NCBI RefSeq assembly: GCF_002002885.1
Contig: NZ_CP019510.1
Location: 4,154,001-4,218,000 of the forward strand
From: Janthinobacterium sp. LM6
Lineage (GTDB): Bacteria; Pseudomonadota; Gammaproteobacteria; Burkholderiales; Burkholderiaceae_D
Length of the DNA: 64,000 nucleotides
Direction of reading: 5' to 3'
Positions 27,521 to 37,068 of the stretch are shown here, one piece after another. Every line of letters begins with the position of its first letter. Within the stretch, counting starts at the first letter, position 1. The notes below the pieces were generated by a model. The model did not search any database and was not told where the DNA came from. It was given only the letters and a program-made list of their open reading frames with translations. Both the position numbers and the translations under genes were made by a program.

Positions 27521-28858
27521 TCAGCGCCGGTCCGTCACCCTGCCCGTCGTATCGGCAAACCAGCGGCTATGCGACACCACTTGCAGCGCGCCGGCAGCCA
27601 CTTGCCCCGCCAGCCATGCCAGCAATTCATCGATGACCGCATACGAGGTCTGGTAGTCGGACGTTGGCGTCCTGACGATATCGTGGCCGTTGACAAACAC
27701 AAAGCTGTCGTCGCCCACCGCCGCCTGGATCGCCGCCTGGACTTGCGCAAAGCTGGCGTCGTTTGTCAGGTTGACCGTGGAGGTATTGAGGATGTAGGCA
27801 TCCTTGTCGTTGCCAGTGAAAAACACCTGGTCGAATCCGCGCTCGGCCGTATAGCCGGCGCCGCGCGCCGACAGGAAACCGGCGGCGCGCATCGCGTCGA
27901 TGGCCGTATTGGTCCACAGCGATTCGACCCACGCATGGTGCGACGGCCCGTCGCCGCCGATACCGGCGGCGCGCATCTTGTCCCGCCCCACCTGCAGCGC
28001 AGTGACGTACTGGACCGAACCCTGTACCGCCACATTGTCGTGCACGCTCTGGTGCAGGGTAAAGTCGAACAGGCGCGACGGATCGTCGAAGCGCGCCTTC
28101 ATGCGCTCGGCCGACATGTAATCGGGCTGTCCCAGCAGCGATGTGACGATGGCAAACGAGGCCGGCAAATCATAGTATTTCAATCGCTCCATCAGATACG
28201 TATCCCAGGAGGCATAACCATCGTCAAAAGACAAGATGACGGTGGGCAATTTACGCTTCGGCAACGCCGCAAGCATGCCCAGCCAGATGGTTTCCGGCTG
28301 CGTCGTGGCAGCAGTCAGCTGCACGGTAAATTTTCCGCGCGACAGGTTTTGTGCCGTGGGCGTGCCCTCGCAATCGAGCGGCGTGGCCAGCTTGGGCACC
28401 CACCACTCATTGTTGACGAACATCAAGGTGTCGGCGGCGGCGGAACCGCCGTAATGCAAGGCATTCAGGAAGCCGGACCAGAAACTGCTGTAATCGCTGT
28501 TGCCCAGGTAAATCATGCCACCCGTCTGCATGATGGCGGCATTCGTCGAGCGCAGGGCGAAGGAAAAGCGTTGCAGGTCCCAGTTGAACGGGATGCGCGG
28601 CTGGCCCTTGCCGGCAGCGCCTGTCGTGCCCACTTTCACGACGGTACCGGCAGGCAAGCCGGCTGGCAGGTCGATGCGCAAGGAGGGGTAGCCATCCTTG
28701 AACGACACGGCGGCATCGAGCGACACCGTGCAGCCCGACGTCACATCGCTGTCCCAGAAGGACAGGTCGTGCGTGGGCATGAATTCCAGCGGCGTATTGG
28801 TGACCGGCGGCGGGGGCATGGAAAAGCGGGGCGGTGCGTCAGGGTACTGGCTGGACAT
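27521..28858 (-). CDS. Polysaccharide deacetylase-domain protein
   Basis: A 445-residue protein. The N-terminal 215 residues look like a beta-rich module with no recognised family. The C-terminal half is a NodB-homology domain, with metal-binding Asp pair in VILSFDDGYASWD and an H-x3-H pair in LHQSVHDN, followed by the VNGHDIV segment. Such enzymes remove acetyl groups from chitin-like or exopolysaccharide chains and are normally outside the cytoplasm. The N terminus (MSSQYPDAPPRF) has no signal peptide, so export would need another route, or a start further upstream is used. The upstream ORF extension is Arg-rich and not convincing. Confidence 0.75.
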   Translation of the reverse strand: MSSQYPDAPPRFSMPPPPVTNTPLEFMPTHDLSFWDSDVTSGCTVSLDAAVSFKDGYPSLRIDLPAGLPAGTVVKVGTTGAAGKGQPRIPFNWDLQRFSFALRSTNAAIMQTGGMIYLGNSDYSSFWSGFLNALHYGGSAAADTLMFVNNEWWVPKLATPLDCEGTPTAQNLSRGKFTVQLTAATTQPETIWLGMLAALPKRKLPTVILSFDDGYASWDTYLMERLKYYDLPASFAIVTSLLGQPDYMSAERMKARFDDPSRLFDFTLHQSVHDNVAVQGSVQYVTALQVGRDKMRAAGIGGDGPSHHAWVESLWTNTAIDAMRAAGFLSARGAGYTAERGFDQVFFTGNDKDAYILNTSTVNLTNDASFAQVQAAIQAAVGDDSFVFVNGHDIVRTPTSDYQTSYAVIDELLAWLAGQVAAGALQVVSHSRWFADTTGRVTDRR

Positions 28859-29126
28859 GGTGCGGCTTTCAAAAGTACTGCGCGCGGCGCGCGGCGGAAC
28901 CAACGCAGCACGGCAGAAAAGGATCAATCAACATTGCCTTGCCAAGCTTTGTCGCCAGGAGTACTTGTCAACTATATCACTTAATTGCTATTATGCAAAT
29001 AAATAATGACACCCAGTCATGCCTGCCGCGGCGGCCATGGCGCAGTCCGCGCGCCAGGCCGGCACGGCATCGCCCAAGCCCGCGCGGCACTGCTATCATC
29101 GAGCTTTGATTTCCATCGGAGGCTCC
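28859..29126. other. Intergenic region, no gene recognised
   Basis: About 270 bp between the divergent deacetylase and small-protein genes. It includes an AT-rich stretch (28965-29010) that could hold promoters for both. I see no hairpin or operator that stands out. Confidence 0.4.
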
Positions 29127-29339
29127 ATGTCAGACCTGGTACAACACGCACTGGCCCACGCGGGCAAACCGGCCACCACGCCCTGGGTGGTGACGCTGAT
29201 CAGCGGTGAAAAACTCACCGGCCCCATTTCCCCGCTCAGCGACGGCTGCTACGCCATCGGCCTGGGGCAAATCAAGTATTTTTCCAGCGACAAGGTCGCC
29301 TGCCTGAATGTCTCGGGCGCGGGCGCGTTTCCCATCTGA
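29127..29339 (+). CDS. Small conserved-looking protein, 70 aa
   Basis: A 70-residue ORF with a CGGAGG site five bases before ATG 29127. It has alternating strands (WVVTLISGEKLTGPI, then CYAIGLGQIKYFSSDKVACLNV). The VTL-SGE-LTG start recalls a small SH3/Sm-like barrel, but I cannot assign a family. It is followed 11 bp later by the next ORF on the same strand, so the two may be cotranscribed. Confidence 0.6.
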   Translation: MSDLVQHALAHAGKPATTPWVVTLISGEKLTGPISPLSDGCYAIGLGQIKYFSSDKVACLNVSGAGAFPI

Positions 29340-29350
29340 AGACCTTGGTA

Positions 29351-29758
29351 ATGGATCACACGCAGGAGCAGACGCGGGAGCAGACGCAGGACAGCGCACG
29401 CCTGGCGCCGCAGCTGCAGGCGCTGGAAGCGGCGCTGCAAAGCCAGGCCGTGCGCGCCGACAGCGCCAGGCTGGCAGCGCTGCTAGCCGACGAGTTCGTC
29501 GAATTCGGCAGCTCGGGCAAGCTCTGGACACGCGCCGCGACCTTGTCGGACTTGCCGGCAGAAGATTTTTGTCCGCGCAGCATCAGCGATTTTCAAGCCC
29601 GCCTGCTGGCCGACAATGTGGCCTTCGTTAGTTATCGCTCGCAGCGCCACGCCAGCGGCGCCCTGCCCGCCAGCGCCAGCTTGCGCAGTTCGCTGTGGAA
29701 GTGGCGCGATGGCCGCTGGCAAATGATTTTTCACCAGGGCACGCCGGTTCCCGGCTGA
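29351..29758 (+). CDS. DUF4440 / NTF2-like protein
   Basis: A 135-residue protein. The helix LEAALQSQAVRADSARLAALLADEF followed by VEFGSSGKLWTRAA is the typical opening of DUF4440 (SnoaL/NTF2-like fold). The end, LWKWRDGRWQMIFHQGTP, is the closing strand pair. These cone-shaped domains bind small ligands or act as enzymes; no specific role can be given. The Gln/Glu-rich N-terminal dozen residues may be flexible. Confidence 0.75.
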   Translation: MDHTQEQTREQTQDSARLAPQLQALEAALQSQAVRADSARLAALLADEFVEFGSSGKLWTRAATLSDLPAEDFCPRSISDFQARLLADNVAFVSYRSQRHASGALPASASLRSSLWKWRDGRWQMIFHQGTPVPG

Positions 29759-30072
29759 TCCGCAGCATCCGCCAGACGCTTTTCCCGCGCCCGATCCGAT
29801 GGCGCCGGAACAAGCCTTGCGTGCCGAAAAGTTGTTTTTCGGCACGAAAATCTCATTGATTTACTGAATTTTTTATGCAACAATGAATTTAATAAATAAA
29901 ACAAATAAATTATTGAAATCGGTTTTTAAGTAACACATCCTCACACCACGAATCCGTGTCCTGGATAGAGAAGTACTGCGCAAGGCACGACCCGCTGGCA
30001 GGCAAACGCCCGCCACTTGTCCCGCGCAAGCACCCTTTCTAATCGTCACCACGTATTCTTGGGAGAGGCATC
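29759..30072. other. AT-rich gap with an 11-pair hairpin
   Basis: CGTGCCGAAAA and TTTTCGGCACG (29820-29846) form an 11-pair stem with a five-base loop, probably the terminator of the upstream gene, though no T run follows. From 29850 to 29940 the DNA is very AT-rich and likely contains the promoter of the chemoreceptor at 30073. No gene is seen. Confidence 0.45.
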
Positions 30073-31797
30073 ATGGATAAATTCACCGTTCGCACCCAGC
30101 TCACTCTGGCTTTCGGCCTGCTGGTCTTTTTCCTCATCGGCATCTCGGTTCTGTCGGTGCGGAGTTTTTCCACCTTCAACGCCGGCTTTGAGCAGTATGT
30201 CAACGGCATCACGGCCCGCGCCAACACGGCGCACCGCGTGCGTGACGCGATCGACATGCGTGCCGTGGCGGCCAGGAACCTGGTGCTTGTCACCAAGCAA
30301 GAAGACCTGGAAACCGAACGCAAACACGTCTTGCAGGCGCACGCCGATGTCTCCAGGAACATGCAGCATCTGCTGCAGCTGGCACAGCAGCCCGGGGTAT
30401 CGGACGAAGTGCGCGCCATCATCAACAAAATCGACAGCATCGAAAAACGCTACGCCCCCGTGGCGCTGGCCATCGTGGACCTGGCGCTGCAAAAGAAAAC
30501 CGAGCAAGCCATCGTCAAGATGAACGAGGAATGCCGTCCTCTGCTGGCCGCCCTCGTCGCCGCCAGCGATGACTATTTCACCCTGACGGATCAGCGCTCC
30601 GCCCTCATCTTGCAGGAAGACAACGAACGCTACATTCTCAACAGAAATATCCTGATCGGCGCCAGCATGCTCTCCATCGTGCTGGCGGCCCTGGCGGGCT
30701 GGCTCATCACGCGCAGCCTGCTCAAGGCGCTGGGCGCAGAACCGAAGCAACTGTGCGACGCCGTCAGCCTGCTGGCGGGCGGCGACCTGACAGGAAAACT
30801 CAGCGTTGCAGCGCACGATACGGTCAGCGTGCTGTCGGCGCTGCAGCGCATGCAGGTGTCGCTGACCTCGGTGGTGTCCTCCGTGCGCCAGGATTCCGAT
30901 ACGGTGTCCCTTGCCGCCGAGGAGATTTCCACCGGCAATAACGACCTCTCCTTGCGCACGGAACAGCAAGCCAGTTCACTGGAAGAAACCGCTTCCTCGA
31001 TGGAAGAACTTACCAGCACCGTACGCAAGAATGCGGAAAATGCCCGCGAAGCCAATGTGCTGGCCACGACCGCATCGGACGTCGCCAGCAAGGGCGGCGC
31101 CGTGGTGGGCCAAGTGATGGGCACCATGGACCTGATCAGCGAATCGTCGCGCAAAATTGTCGACATCATCAGCGTCATCGACGGCATCGCCTTCCAGACC
31201 AATATCCTGGCCCTGAATGCGGCCGTGGAAGCGGCGCGTGCCGGCGAACAGGGGCGCGGCTTCGCCGTCGTGGCCACCGAAGTGCGCGGCCTGGCCCAGC
31301 GCAGCGCCAGCGCGGCCAAGGAAATCAAGACGCTGATCGACGATTCCGTCAGCCGCGTCGATGCGGGCGCCAGGCTGGCGGCGCAAGCGGGCACGACGAT
31401 GTCCGAGGTGGTCGCCAGCGTCGCCCGCGTCAGCAACATCATCGCTGACATCACGATGGCCAGCCAGGAACAGTCCACCGGCATCGAGCAGATCAATCAG
31501 GCGGTGGCGCAGATGGATAGCGTCACGCAACAAAACGCGTCGCTGGTGGAAGAAGCGGCGGCGGCGGCCGAATCGCTGCGCGACCAGGCCAGCCACCTGG
31601 TGCAAACCGTGAGTATCTTCAAGACGCACGACGGCCAGGTGGCGGCACCCGCCCCAGCGCCAGCGCGCGCCAGCCAGAAGCCGCTGCGCCTGGTACCGGC
31701 ACCGGCCAGCAGCACCGTCAAGCGCCAGGCCGCGCCGGCAAAACCCCGTGCGGTGCAAGCGGAAGCCGTGACAGCCGGCGATTGGGAAGAGTTTTAA
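30073..31797 (+). CDS. Methyl-accepting chemotaxis protein with four-helix-bundle sensor
   Basis: A 574-residue receptor. Membrane helix 1 (about 10-30) is followed by a 160-residue all-helical periplasmic domain of the 4HB_MCP type, membrane helix 2 (about 195-215), HAMP, and the signalling domain with the conserved [20 protein letters not shown] tip. The C terminus is a Pro/Ala-rich flexible linker ending GDWEEF, which resembles the xWxxF pentapeptide that tethers CheR/CheB. The start is supported by GGGAGAGG upstream. It is monocistronic. Confidence 0.94.
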   Translation: MDKFTVRTQLTLAFGLLVFFLIGISVLSVRSFSTFNAGFEQYVNGITARANTAHRVRDAIDMRAVAARNLVLVTKQEDLETERKHVLQAHADVSRNMQHLLQLAQQPGVSDEVRAIINKIDSIEKRYAPVALAIVDLALQKKTEQAIVKMNEECRPLLAALVAASDDYFTLTDQRSALILQEDNERYILNRNILIGASMLSIVLAALAGWLITRSLLKALGAEPKQLCDAVSLLAGGDLTGKLSVAAHDTVSVLSALQRMQVSLTSVVSSVRQDSDTVSLAAEEISTGNNDLSLRTEQQASSLEETASSMEELTSTVRKNAENAREANVLATTASDVASKGGAVVGQVMGTMDLISESSRKIVDIISVIDGIAFQTNILALNAAVEAARAGEQGRGFAVVATEVRGLAQRSASAAKEIKTLIDDSVSRVDAGARLAAQAGTTMSEVVASVARVSNIIADITMASQEQSTGIEQINQAVAQMDSVTQQNASLVEEAAAAAESLRDQASHLVQTVSIFKTHDGQVAAPAPAPARASQKPLRLVPAPASSTVKRQAAPAKPRAVQAEAVTAGDWEEF

Positions 31798-31803
31798 GCA
31801 GAT

Positions 31804-31870
31804 AGCGGCATGCGGCCACGCATGTCGCCGCTTCACCCGCACAGGGGCTTCGCCGCAGGCGGCGCCCCTG
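31804..31870. terminator. Two GC hairpins after the chemoreceptor gene
   Basis: An imperfect 11-pair hairpin (31804-31832) is followed by CAGGGGC / GCCCCTG (31842-31848 with 31864-31870), directly after the stop at 31797. A terminator role is likely from position; there is no clear T run. The rest of the gap to 32229 holds the promoter for the TonB-dependent receptor. Confidence 0.4.
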
Positions 31871-32151
31871 TCGCGTTGCAACAACACGCATCCTGCCGAA
31901 AAAAATCCGCGGCAGCTGTTGTATTTCCAGTGCCCGGGCGCGGGCCGCACGGCAACAGCCCTCCCTCTGTTTGCGTTTCCGCAGGAAACCGCCATCGCCA
32001 TGCCAGGCCACTTTGCGCTCGCGCAAGCCTGCCGGCACTCCACTATGCACCCGCCAAATATTGACGACAAATACGATTTTATTCGCGTATTCAGTCGAAA
32101 AACATATGAATGAGCACGCCTGAAAAATGGCATGAATACCAAAACTTTCCG

Positions 32152-32160
32152 TGCTAGCAT
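32152..32160 (+). promoter_or_regulatory. Extended -10 promoter for the TonB-dependent receptor
   Basis: TGC-TAGCAT is an extended -10 sequence about 70 bp before the ATG at 32230, within an AT-rich stretch. No Fur-box-like palindrome was recognised. Confidence 0.4.
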
Positions 32161-32229
32161 GATTTTTCGTCCAGCTGGCCAGCGCCAGCTTGCAGCGCCC
32201 CAACAACCTTCACCGACAGGAGCCGTTTC

Positions 32230-34530
32230 ATGATGACACCGCATGCCAGCACACGCGCCAGCACCGTACGCCACAGCCTGATTGCCCTGGCAATCACTGC
32301 CGCCTTCCCCCTGCAGGCGATGGCGCAGGACAGCGTCCCGCCGCCAGCCGCCGACGCGCCTGCCGCTCCGGTGGCGCAGGCCGGCCCTGGCCAGCTGGAA
32401 ACGGTGATCGTGACGGCGCAGCGGCGCGCGGAAAACATCAAGGACGTGCCCATGTCCATCGCCACCCTGAAGGGCGACAAGCTCGACACCCTGACGGCCG
32501 GCGGCGCCGACATCCGCTTCCTCAACAGCCGTTCGCCCAGCGTGTCCGTCGAATCGGATTACGGCCGCACCTTTCCCCGTTTCTACATTCGCGGCCTGGG
32601 CAATACCGACTTCGACCTGAACGCTTCGCAACCGGTGGGCCTGGTGATGGACGACGTGGTGCAGGAAAACGCCATGTTGAAAGGTTTCCCCGTGTTTGAC
32701 GTGGATCAGGTCGAGGTGCTGCGCGGCCCGCAAGGCACCTTGTTCGGCCGCAACTCGCCGGCCGGCGTGATCAAGTTCGATTCCGCCAAGCCCGTCTTCA
32801 AGACGGAAGGCTATCTGAGCGGCGGCTTCGGCAAGGATGGCATGAAGAACCTGGAAGGCGCCTTCAACGTGCCCGTCAGCGACACGGTGGCCCTGCGCTT
32901 TTCCGGCCAGACGCAGCGCCGCGACGACCGCGTGCACAACCCGCGTCCCACCGGCACGCGCGACTTCGAAGGCTATGAAGACAGCGCCGCCCGCCTGCAG
33001 GTACTGGTCAAGCCCACGCGCGACTTCACCGCCCTGTTCAACGTGCATGCGCGCAACCTCGACGGCACGGCCACCTTGTTCCGCGCCAACATCCTGAAAC
33101 AGGGCACGAATGACCTGGTCGACAATTTCGATTACAGCTCCTACCCGACCGATGGCATCAACCGCCAGCACCTGAAAACCAAGGGCGGCAGCATGCGCCT
33201 GAAATGGGACTTGCCCGGCGTCACTCTGCATTCGATCACCGGCTACGAAAAACTCGATTTCTTCAGCCGCGCCGACGTCGACGGCGGCTATGGCGCCGTG
33301 TACGCCCCGCCGATGGGCCCGGGCTTCATCCCCTTCGTCGTGGAAACGGCCGACGTGATCCCCAACCACAAGCAGATTTCGCAGGAATTCCGCGCCGAAT
33401 CGTCTGCCCGCGGCCCGCTGCAATGGATAGGCGGCTTGTTCTACTTCAAGGAAGATATCCAGATCGACAGCATCAGCTTTGACAGCCTGGCGCCCGGCAA
33501 TCCGCAAAACAGCGCCTACGCCACGCAAAACCAGAGTTCGAAGTCGTACGCGGCCTTCGGCTCGCTCAACTACACGGTCTCGGACGCCCTGAAACTGCGG
33601 GCCGGCCTGCGCTATACGAGCGACAAGAAGGATTTCTCGGCCAAGCGCGTGGAAGCGACCACGGCCGGCCCCTTCAACCTGAACGACACCTCGCACAACG
33701 TCAGCTGGGACTTGAGCGGCACCTATGTGCTCACGCCGGAAACCAATGCCTACGCGCGCATCGCCACCGGCTACCGCGCGCCGTCGATGCAGGGCCGCCT
33801 GAACGGCCTGGCCGACCGCCCCTCGTTTGCCGGCGCCGAGAAAGCGCTGTCCGTCGAGGCGGGCATCAAGCAAGACCTGTTCGACAAGCGCGCGCGCCTG
33901 AGCGTGGCCGTGTTCCAGTACCGCGTCAAGGACAAGCAGCTGACGGCCGGCAGCGGCGCCGTCAACATGAACCAGCTGATCAACGCAGACAAGGCCACGG
34001 GCCGCGGCGTGGAACTCGATTTCCAGGCAAATCTCAGCGATTCGCTCAGCATGACCCTGGGCGGCAGCTACAACCACACGGAAATCCAGGACAAGAAGCT
34101 GTTCGTGCAAAGTTGCGGCAACGCGCAAAACAACCCGGCCAGCGGCTGCACCGTGACCGATCCCGTCGGTCCGTTCAAGGGCACCGCCTACATCGACGGC
34201 AACCCGCTGCCCCGCGCGCCGGAATGGCAGACCAACTTCACCCTGAAATACAGCATTCCCGTCGCCAATGGCGAGTTCTACGCCTACACGGACTGGGCCT
34301 ATCGCACCAGCTACAACTTCTTCCTGTATGAAGCGAAGGAATACAAGGCCAAGGAACTGCTGGAAGGCGGCTTGCGCGTCGGCTACAAATGGGACCGCTA
34401 TGAGCTCTCCGCGTACGGCCGCAACATCACCAACCAGATCCAGTCGCTGGGCGCCATCGATTTTGATAACCTGACGGGCATCATCAACGAACCGCGCACG
34501 TATGGGGTGCAGTTCAAGGCGACGTTCTGA
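32230..34530 (+). CDS. TonB-dependent outer-membrane receptor
   Basis: A 766-residue receptor. A signal peptide ends near PLQAMAQ, a TonB box is visible (ETVIVTAQR at about 57-65), and a plug domain follows (DVPMSIATL ... VEVLRGPQGTLFGRNSPAGVI). The rest is a 22-strand-type barrel ending in Phe (QFKATF). These receptors import siderophores, vitamins or glycans using the TonB-ExbBD system. The plug's GRNSPAGVI and the overall form resemble the large family with unassigned, often glycan or aromatic, substrates. No substrate genes lie beside it. A 13-pair hairpin follows the stop. Confidence 0.92.
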   Translation: MMTPHASTRASTVRHSLIALAITAAFPLQAMAQDSVPPPAADAPAAPVAQAGPGQLETVIVTAQRRAENIKDVPMSIATLKGDKLDTLTAGGADIRFLNSRSPSVSVESDYGRTFPRFYIRGLGNTDFDLNASQPVGLVMDDVVQENAMLKGFPVFDVDQVEVLRGPQGTLFGRNSPAGVIKFDSAKPVFKTEGYLSGGFGKDGMKNLEGAFNVPVSDTVALRFSGQTQRRDDRVHNPRPTGTRDFEGYEDSAARLQVLVKPTRDFTALFNVHARNLDGTATLFRANILKQGTNDLVDNFDYSSYPTDGINRQHLKTKGGSMRLKWDLPGVTLHSITGYEKLDFFSRADVDGGYGAVYAPPMGPGFIPFVVETADVIPNHKQISQEFRAESSARGPLQWIGGLFYFKEDIQIDSISFDSLAPGNPQNSAYATQNQSSKSYAAFGSLNYTVSDALKLRAGLRYTSDKKDFSAKRVEATTAGPFNLNDTSHNVSWDLSGTYVLTPETNAYARIATGYRAPSMQGRLNGLADRPSFAGAEKALSVEAGIKQDLFDKRARLSVAVFQYRVKDKQLTAGSGAVNMNQLINADKATGRGVELDFQANLSDSLSMTLGGSYNHTEIQDKKLFVQSCGNAQNNPASGCTVTDPVGPFKGTAYIDGNPLPRAPEWQTNFTLKYSIPVANGEFYAYTDWAYRTSYNFFLYEAKEYKAKELLEGGLRVGYKWDRYELSAYGRNITNQIQSLGAIDFDNLTGIINEPRTYGVQFKATF

Positions 34531-34546
34531 CGACAGGCAGATAAAA

Positions 34547-34578
34547 CCATGCTGTCCGGCACGAACCGGACAGCATGG
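34547..34578. terminator. 13-pair hairpin after the TonB-dependent receptor
   Basis: CCATGCTGTCCGG and CCGGACAGCATGG are perfectly complementary with a six-base loop, 17 bp after the receptor stop. The T run is on the minus-strand side only, so it may act with Rho or as a processing barrier on the plus strand. Confidence 0.6.
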
Positions 34579-34632
34579 CTCAGGCACAAGATGGCATTAT
34601 GGGCATCACCTGTGCTAGAATCTCGCCGCGCT

Positions 34633-34719
34633 GCCCGGATGGTGAAACTGGTAGACACTGGAGACTTAAAATCTCCCGCCTGTAAGGGCGTGCCGGTTCG
34701 ATTCCGGCTCCGGGCACCA
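34633..34719 (+). tRNA. tRNA-Leu (anticodon UAA)
   Basis: The 87-nt gene folds as a class II tRNA. The acceptor stem GCCCGGA pairs with TCCGGGC, the D arm is GATGGTGAAACTGGTAGAC, and the anticodon loop is CTTAAAA with anticodon TAA. A variable arm follows, then the T arm GGTTCGATTCC and an encoded CCA at 34717-34719. It serves as the integration site of the island that follows. Confidence 0.97.
34697..34719 (+). repeat. attL: tRNA-Leu 3' end at the left boundary of the island
   Basis: The last 23 bases of the tRNA (TTCGATTCCGGCTCCGG, then GCACCA) recur at 49807-49828 with a single G missing. The integrase gene begins 175 bp further on. This is the usual arrangement for tyrosine-integrase islands that use the 3' end of a tRNA gene. 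Confidence 0.85.
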
Positions 34720-34751
34720 AATGATCATGTTATATCGTGTTAAGAAGTCTC

Positions 34752-34788
34752 AAAACCCGCCCTTCTCATAGGAGGCGCGGGTTTTTTG
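34752..34788 (+). terminator. Intrinsic terminator of tRNA-Leu
   Basis: AAAACCCGC and GCGGGTTTT pair across a 16-base loop, followed by further T, 33 bp after the tRNA. It lies inside the island, so it was brought by the element. Confidence 0.8.
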
Positions 34789-34833
34789 TTGTGTCGCGCC
34801 GTCTCACGGCGTAGCATGGCAGCGTACAGTTTT

Positions 34834-34886
34834 GTCGGTACTTCTGACGGTACTTTCCGATACCGTCAGAAAAAGTACCGTCACGG
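34834..34886. promoter_or_regulatory. Integrase arm-type repeats (left)
   Basis: Four copies of a TGACGGTAC-like motif lie here: GTCGGTACTT, CTGACGGTACTTT, and inverted TACCGTCAGAA and GTACCGTCACGG. TTCTGACGGTA and TACCGTCAGAA form an 11-bp inverted repeat. The same motif appears three times beside attR (49733-49766), so these are probably integrase arm-binding sites; they would also overlap the integrase promoter. Confidence 0.65.
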
Positions 34887-34894
34887 AGAAAAAC

Positions 34895-36112
34895 ATGGCG
34901 CTGACAGACACATTCGTACGGCAGGTAAAGGCCACCCGGCCTGCCGGCGACAAGCACACGGACGGCGGTGGCATGTACCTGCTGGTGAAGGGCGCGGGTA
35001 AATACTGGCGGCTGGACTACCGCTACCTGAACAAGCGCAAGACGCTGGCCCTGGGCGTCTACCCTGCCGTATCGCTGGCCAGCGCCCGCAAGCGGCGCGA
35101 CCAGGCGCGCAAGCTGCTGGCCGAAGGCATCGACCCGGGCCAGGCCAAGCGCGACGACCTGCACGCCAAGGCGGCAGCAGCTGGCCACACCTTCGAAGCC
35201 GTGGCGCGGCAGTGGCTGGGCAATACGCAAGCCGAGCGCGCCGAGAGCACCCAGCACAAGAACACGTCCTGGCTGGAAAAGAATATCTTCCCGGAGATCG
35301 GGGCGATGCAGATCGCGGCCATCAAGCCGCGCGATGTGCTGGCCGCGCTGCGCAAGATCGAGGTGCGCGGCGCCATCGAGTCGGCCCACAAGATCAAGCA
35401 GCTGTGTGGCCAGGTGTTCCGCTTCGCCGTTGCTTCCGGCCTGGCCGAGCGCGACGTGACCGTGGATCTGCGCGACGCGCTGGCGGCCGTGCCGGGCACG
35501 CACTATGCCGCCATCACCGAACCCAAGCAGGTCGGCGCCCTGCTGCGCGCCATCTTCGACTACAGCGGCCACCCCTACGCCGTGACGGCGCTCAAGCTGG
35601 CGCCGCTGCTGTTTGTGCGTCCTGGGGAGCTGCGTGCCGCTGAATGGGCGGAAATCGATCTTGACGACGCGCTTTGGCGCATTCCCGGCGGCAAGATGAA
35701 GATGAACCTTGACCACCTGGTGCCGCTGTCGAGCCAGGCTGTAGCCCTGCTGCGCGGCGTGCACGCGATGAGCGGCGCCGGCCGGTATGTTTTCCCGAGC
35801 ATTCGCACGCAAGATCGCTGCATGAGCGACAACACCGTCAATGCGGCGCTGCGCGCCATGGGCTACTCGAAGGAGGTCATGACTGGTCACGGCTTCCGCG
35901 CCATGGCCAGGACCATCATGGATGAGGTGCTGGGCGAGCGCGTCGACCTGATCGAGCACCAGCTGGCGCACGCGGTCAAGGACGTGAACGGCAGGGCCTA
36001 CAACCGCACCAGCCATCTGCCGGCGAGGCGGGAAATGATGCAGCGATGGGCGGACTACCTGGACAAACTGAGGGTAGGTGCTGATGTGATACCGCTGCAC
36101 GCAAATAATTGA
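34895..36112 (+). CDS. int: P4-type tyrosine integrase
   Basis: A 405-residue integrase. An N-terminal arm-binding DUF4102-like domain (ALTDTFVRQVKATRPAGDKHTDGGGMYLLV) is followed by a core-binding domain and a catalytic domain. Catalytic-box residues are visible in RPGELRAAEWAEID (Arg), TGHGFRAMARTIM (H-x-x-R) and the C-terminal IEHQLAH with YNR (Tyr). Start 34895 follows CACGGAG. It sits next to the tRNA and points into the element, as in P4-like satellites and many islands. Confidence 0.95.
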   Translation: MALTDTFVRQVKATRPAGDKHTDGGGMYLLVKGAGKYWRLDYRYLNKRKTLALGVYPAVSLASARKRRDQARKLLAEGIDPGQAKRDDLHAKAAAAGHTFEAVARQWLGNTQAERAESTQHKNTSWLEKNIFPEIGAMQIAAIKPRDVLAALRKIEVRGAIESAHKIKQLCGQVFRFAVASGLAERDVTVDLRDALAAVPGTHYAAITEPKQVGALLRAIFDYSGHPYAVTALKLAPLLFVRPGELRAAEWAEIDLDDALWRIPGGKMKMNLDHLVPLSSQAVALLRGVHAMSGAGRYVFPSIRTQDRCMSDNTVNAALRAMGYSKEVMTGHGFRAMARTIMDEVLGERVDLIEHQLAHAVKDVNGRAYNRTSHLPARREMMQRWADYLDKLRVGADVIPLHANN

Positions 36113-36204
36113 CGATCTACGCCGGCCATAGGCTGATCCCCGAAAACTCGTTCCCTGACGAGCTTGGCCAGCACCTAATTTACAGGGGCATCAAGGGGTG
36201 CATT

Positions 36205-37068
36205 ATGAAATGGAAAATAACTTCACTGCCTGGCGAGTATGAAAATAGTGACGAAACAAAAGCTAAAGCCAAAAAAGAGGCTCTTGCAGCTGTAATTAAT
36301 ATTAAGATTAATCTGACTGATGAAGGCCAACTTGATGTAAATAAGTTGGGGAAAAAGTGGGTGCAGAAAATAGGACTAATATATTCAACACTTAATAACC
36401 AATCCAAAGGGAGAATTGACCATCTAATAGCTTTTTCCGTGCGCGCTGATGAATATGCTTGCAATTACGAAGCATTGCTCAGATTAAATACTTCAACGAT
36501 AGATAAAATATTTTCTGACGCCAAACTAACTACCGCCAGTGGCTGCAAGGAATTTTGGCCCTGTGGAACGTTGCTTGCACAGCACTACTCATCATACTGT
36601 GAGGCTATATCCGCTAGCGAAATTGAATTTTCTCAAATGCCCCCTACGGGCATTGTACTCAGAGCGCTCGCCGTTAATAGAGCACTGCAGGCCGCATTAT
36701 TCATAGATAAATCTATCGAAACAGCACTTGATTTGTTGTGTGATGCTTCTCACGCATTGTATATGGCCGGAGCTGGTGACTCTAAAGCGGATTCATACAA
36801 TCACCATAAAAACAATTTGCGTGTAAATGGCCATAATGGAGGGAAGAATCGCCATGCTGATATGGCAGCTTTAAAGAAATGGACAATTGATAAATACGTG
36901 AGTGAATTGAGTGAGAAAAAATGGAAATCGGCAAATGCCGCTGCCTATGCGTTAAAAGATGAAGTAATTGCGCATGGGAAAACCATTGGCGCAAATGCAG
37001 TATTGGCCCCGTCTAATGCACAAAGAACCATAGCAACTTGGATTAGTGAATATAAAAAATCTGTCTAG
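36205..37068 (+). CDS. AT-rich cargo protein of unknown function
   Basis: A 287-residue protein whose gene is markedly more AT-rich than its surroundings and uses codons unlike the host, a sign of recent transfer. I do not recognise a family. The middle is helical (for example ALAVNRALQAALFIDKSIET). The C-terminal 80 residues (GGKNRHADMAALKKW to ISEYKKSV) look like a phage-type helix-turn-helix or helical domain. ATG 36205 is preferred although its ribosome-binding site is weak; a TTG overlapping the integrase stop at 36109 would add 32 residues. Its place directly after int is the usual slot for accessory genes, including defence genes, but no defence motif is visible. Confidence 0.6.
   Translation: MKWKITSLPGEYENSDETKAKAKKEALAAVINIKINLTDEGQLDVNKLGKKWVQKIGLIYSTLNNQSKGRIDHLIAFSVRADEYACNYEALLRLNTSTIDKIFSDAKLTTASGCKEFWPCGTLLAQHYSSYCEAISASEIEFSQMPPTGIVLRALAVNRALQAALFIDKSIETALDLLCDASHALYMAGAGDSKADSYNHHKNNLRVNGHNGGKNRHADMAALKKWTIDKYVSELSEKKWKSANAAAYALKDEVIAHGKTIGANAVLAPSNAQRTIATWISEYKKSV

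Noticed and set aside
30976-34587. A 1203-codon minus-strand ORF opposite the chemoreceptor and TonB-dependent receptor
   Set aside because: It spans two real plus-strand genes, has low-complexity composition and no motif; an antisense artefact of GC bias.
34834-34886. Possible CRISPR-like repeat cluster beside the integrase
   Set aside because: Short inverted and direct TGACGGTA motifs without regular spacers; better explained as integrase arm sites.
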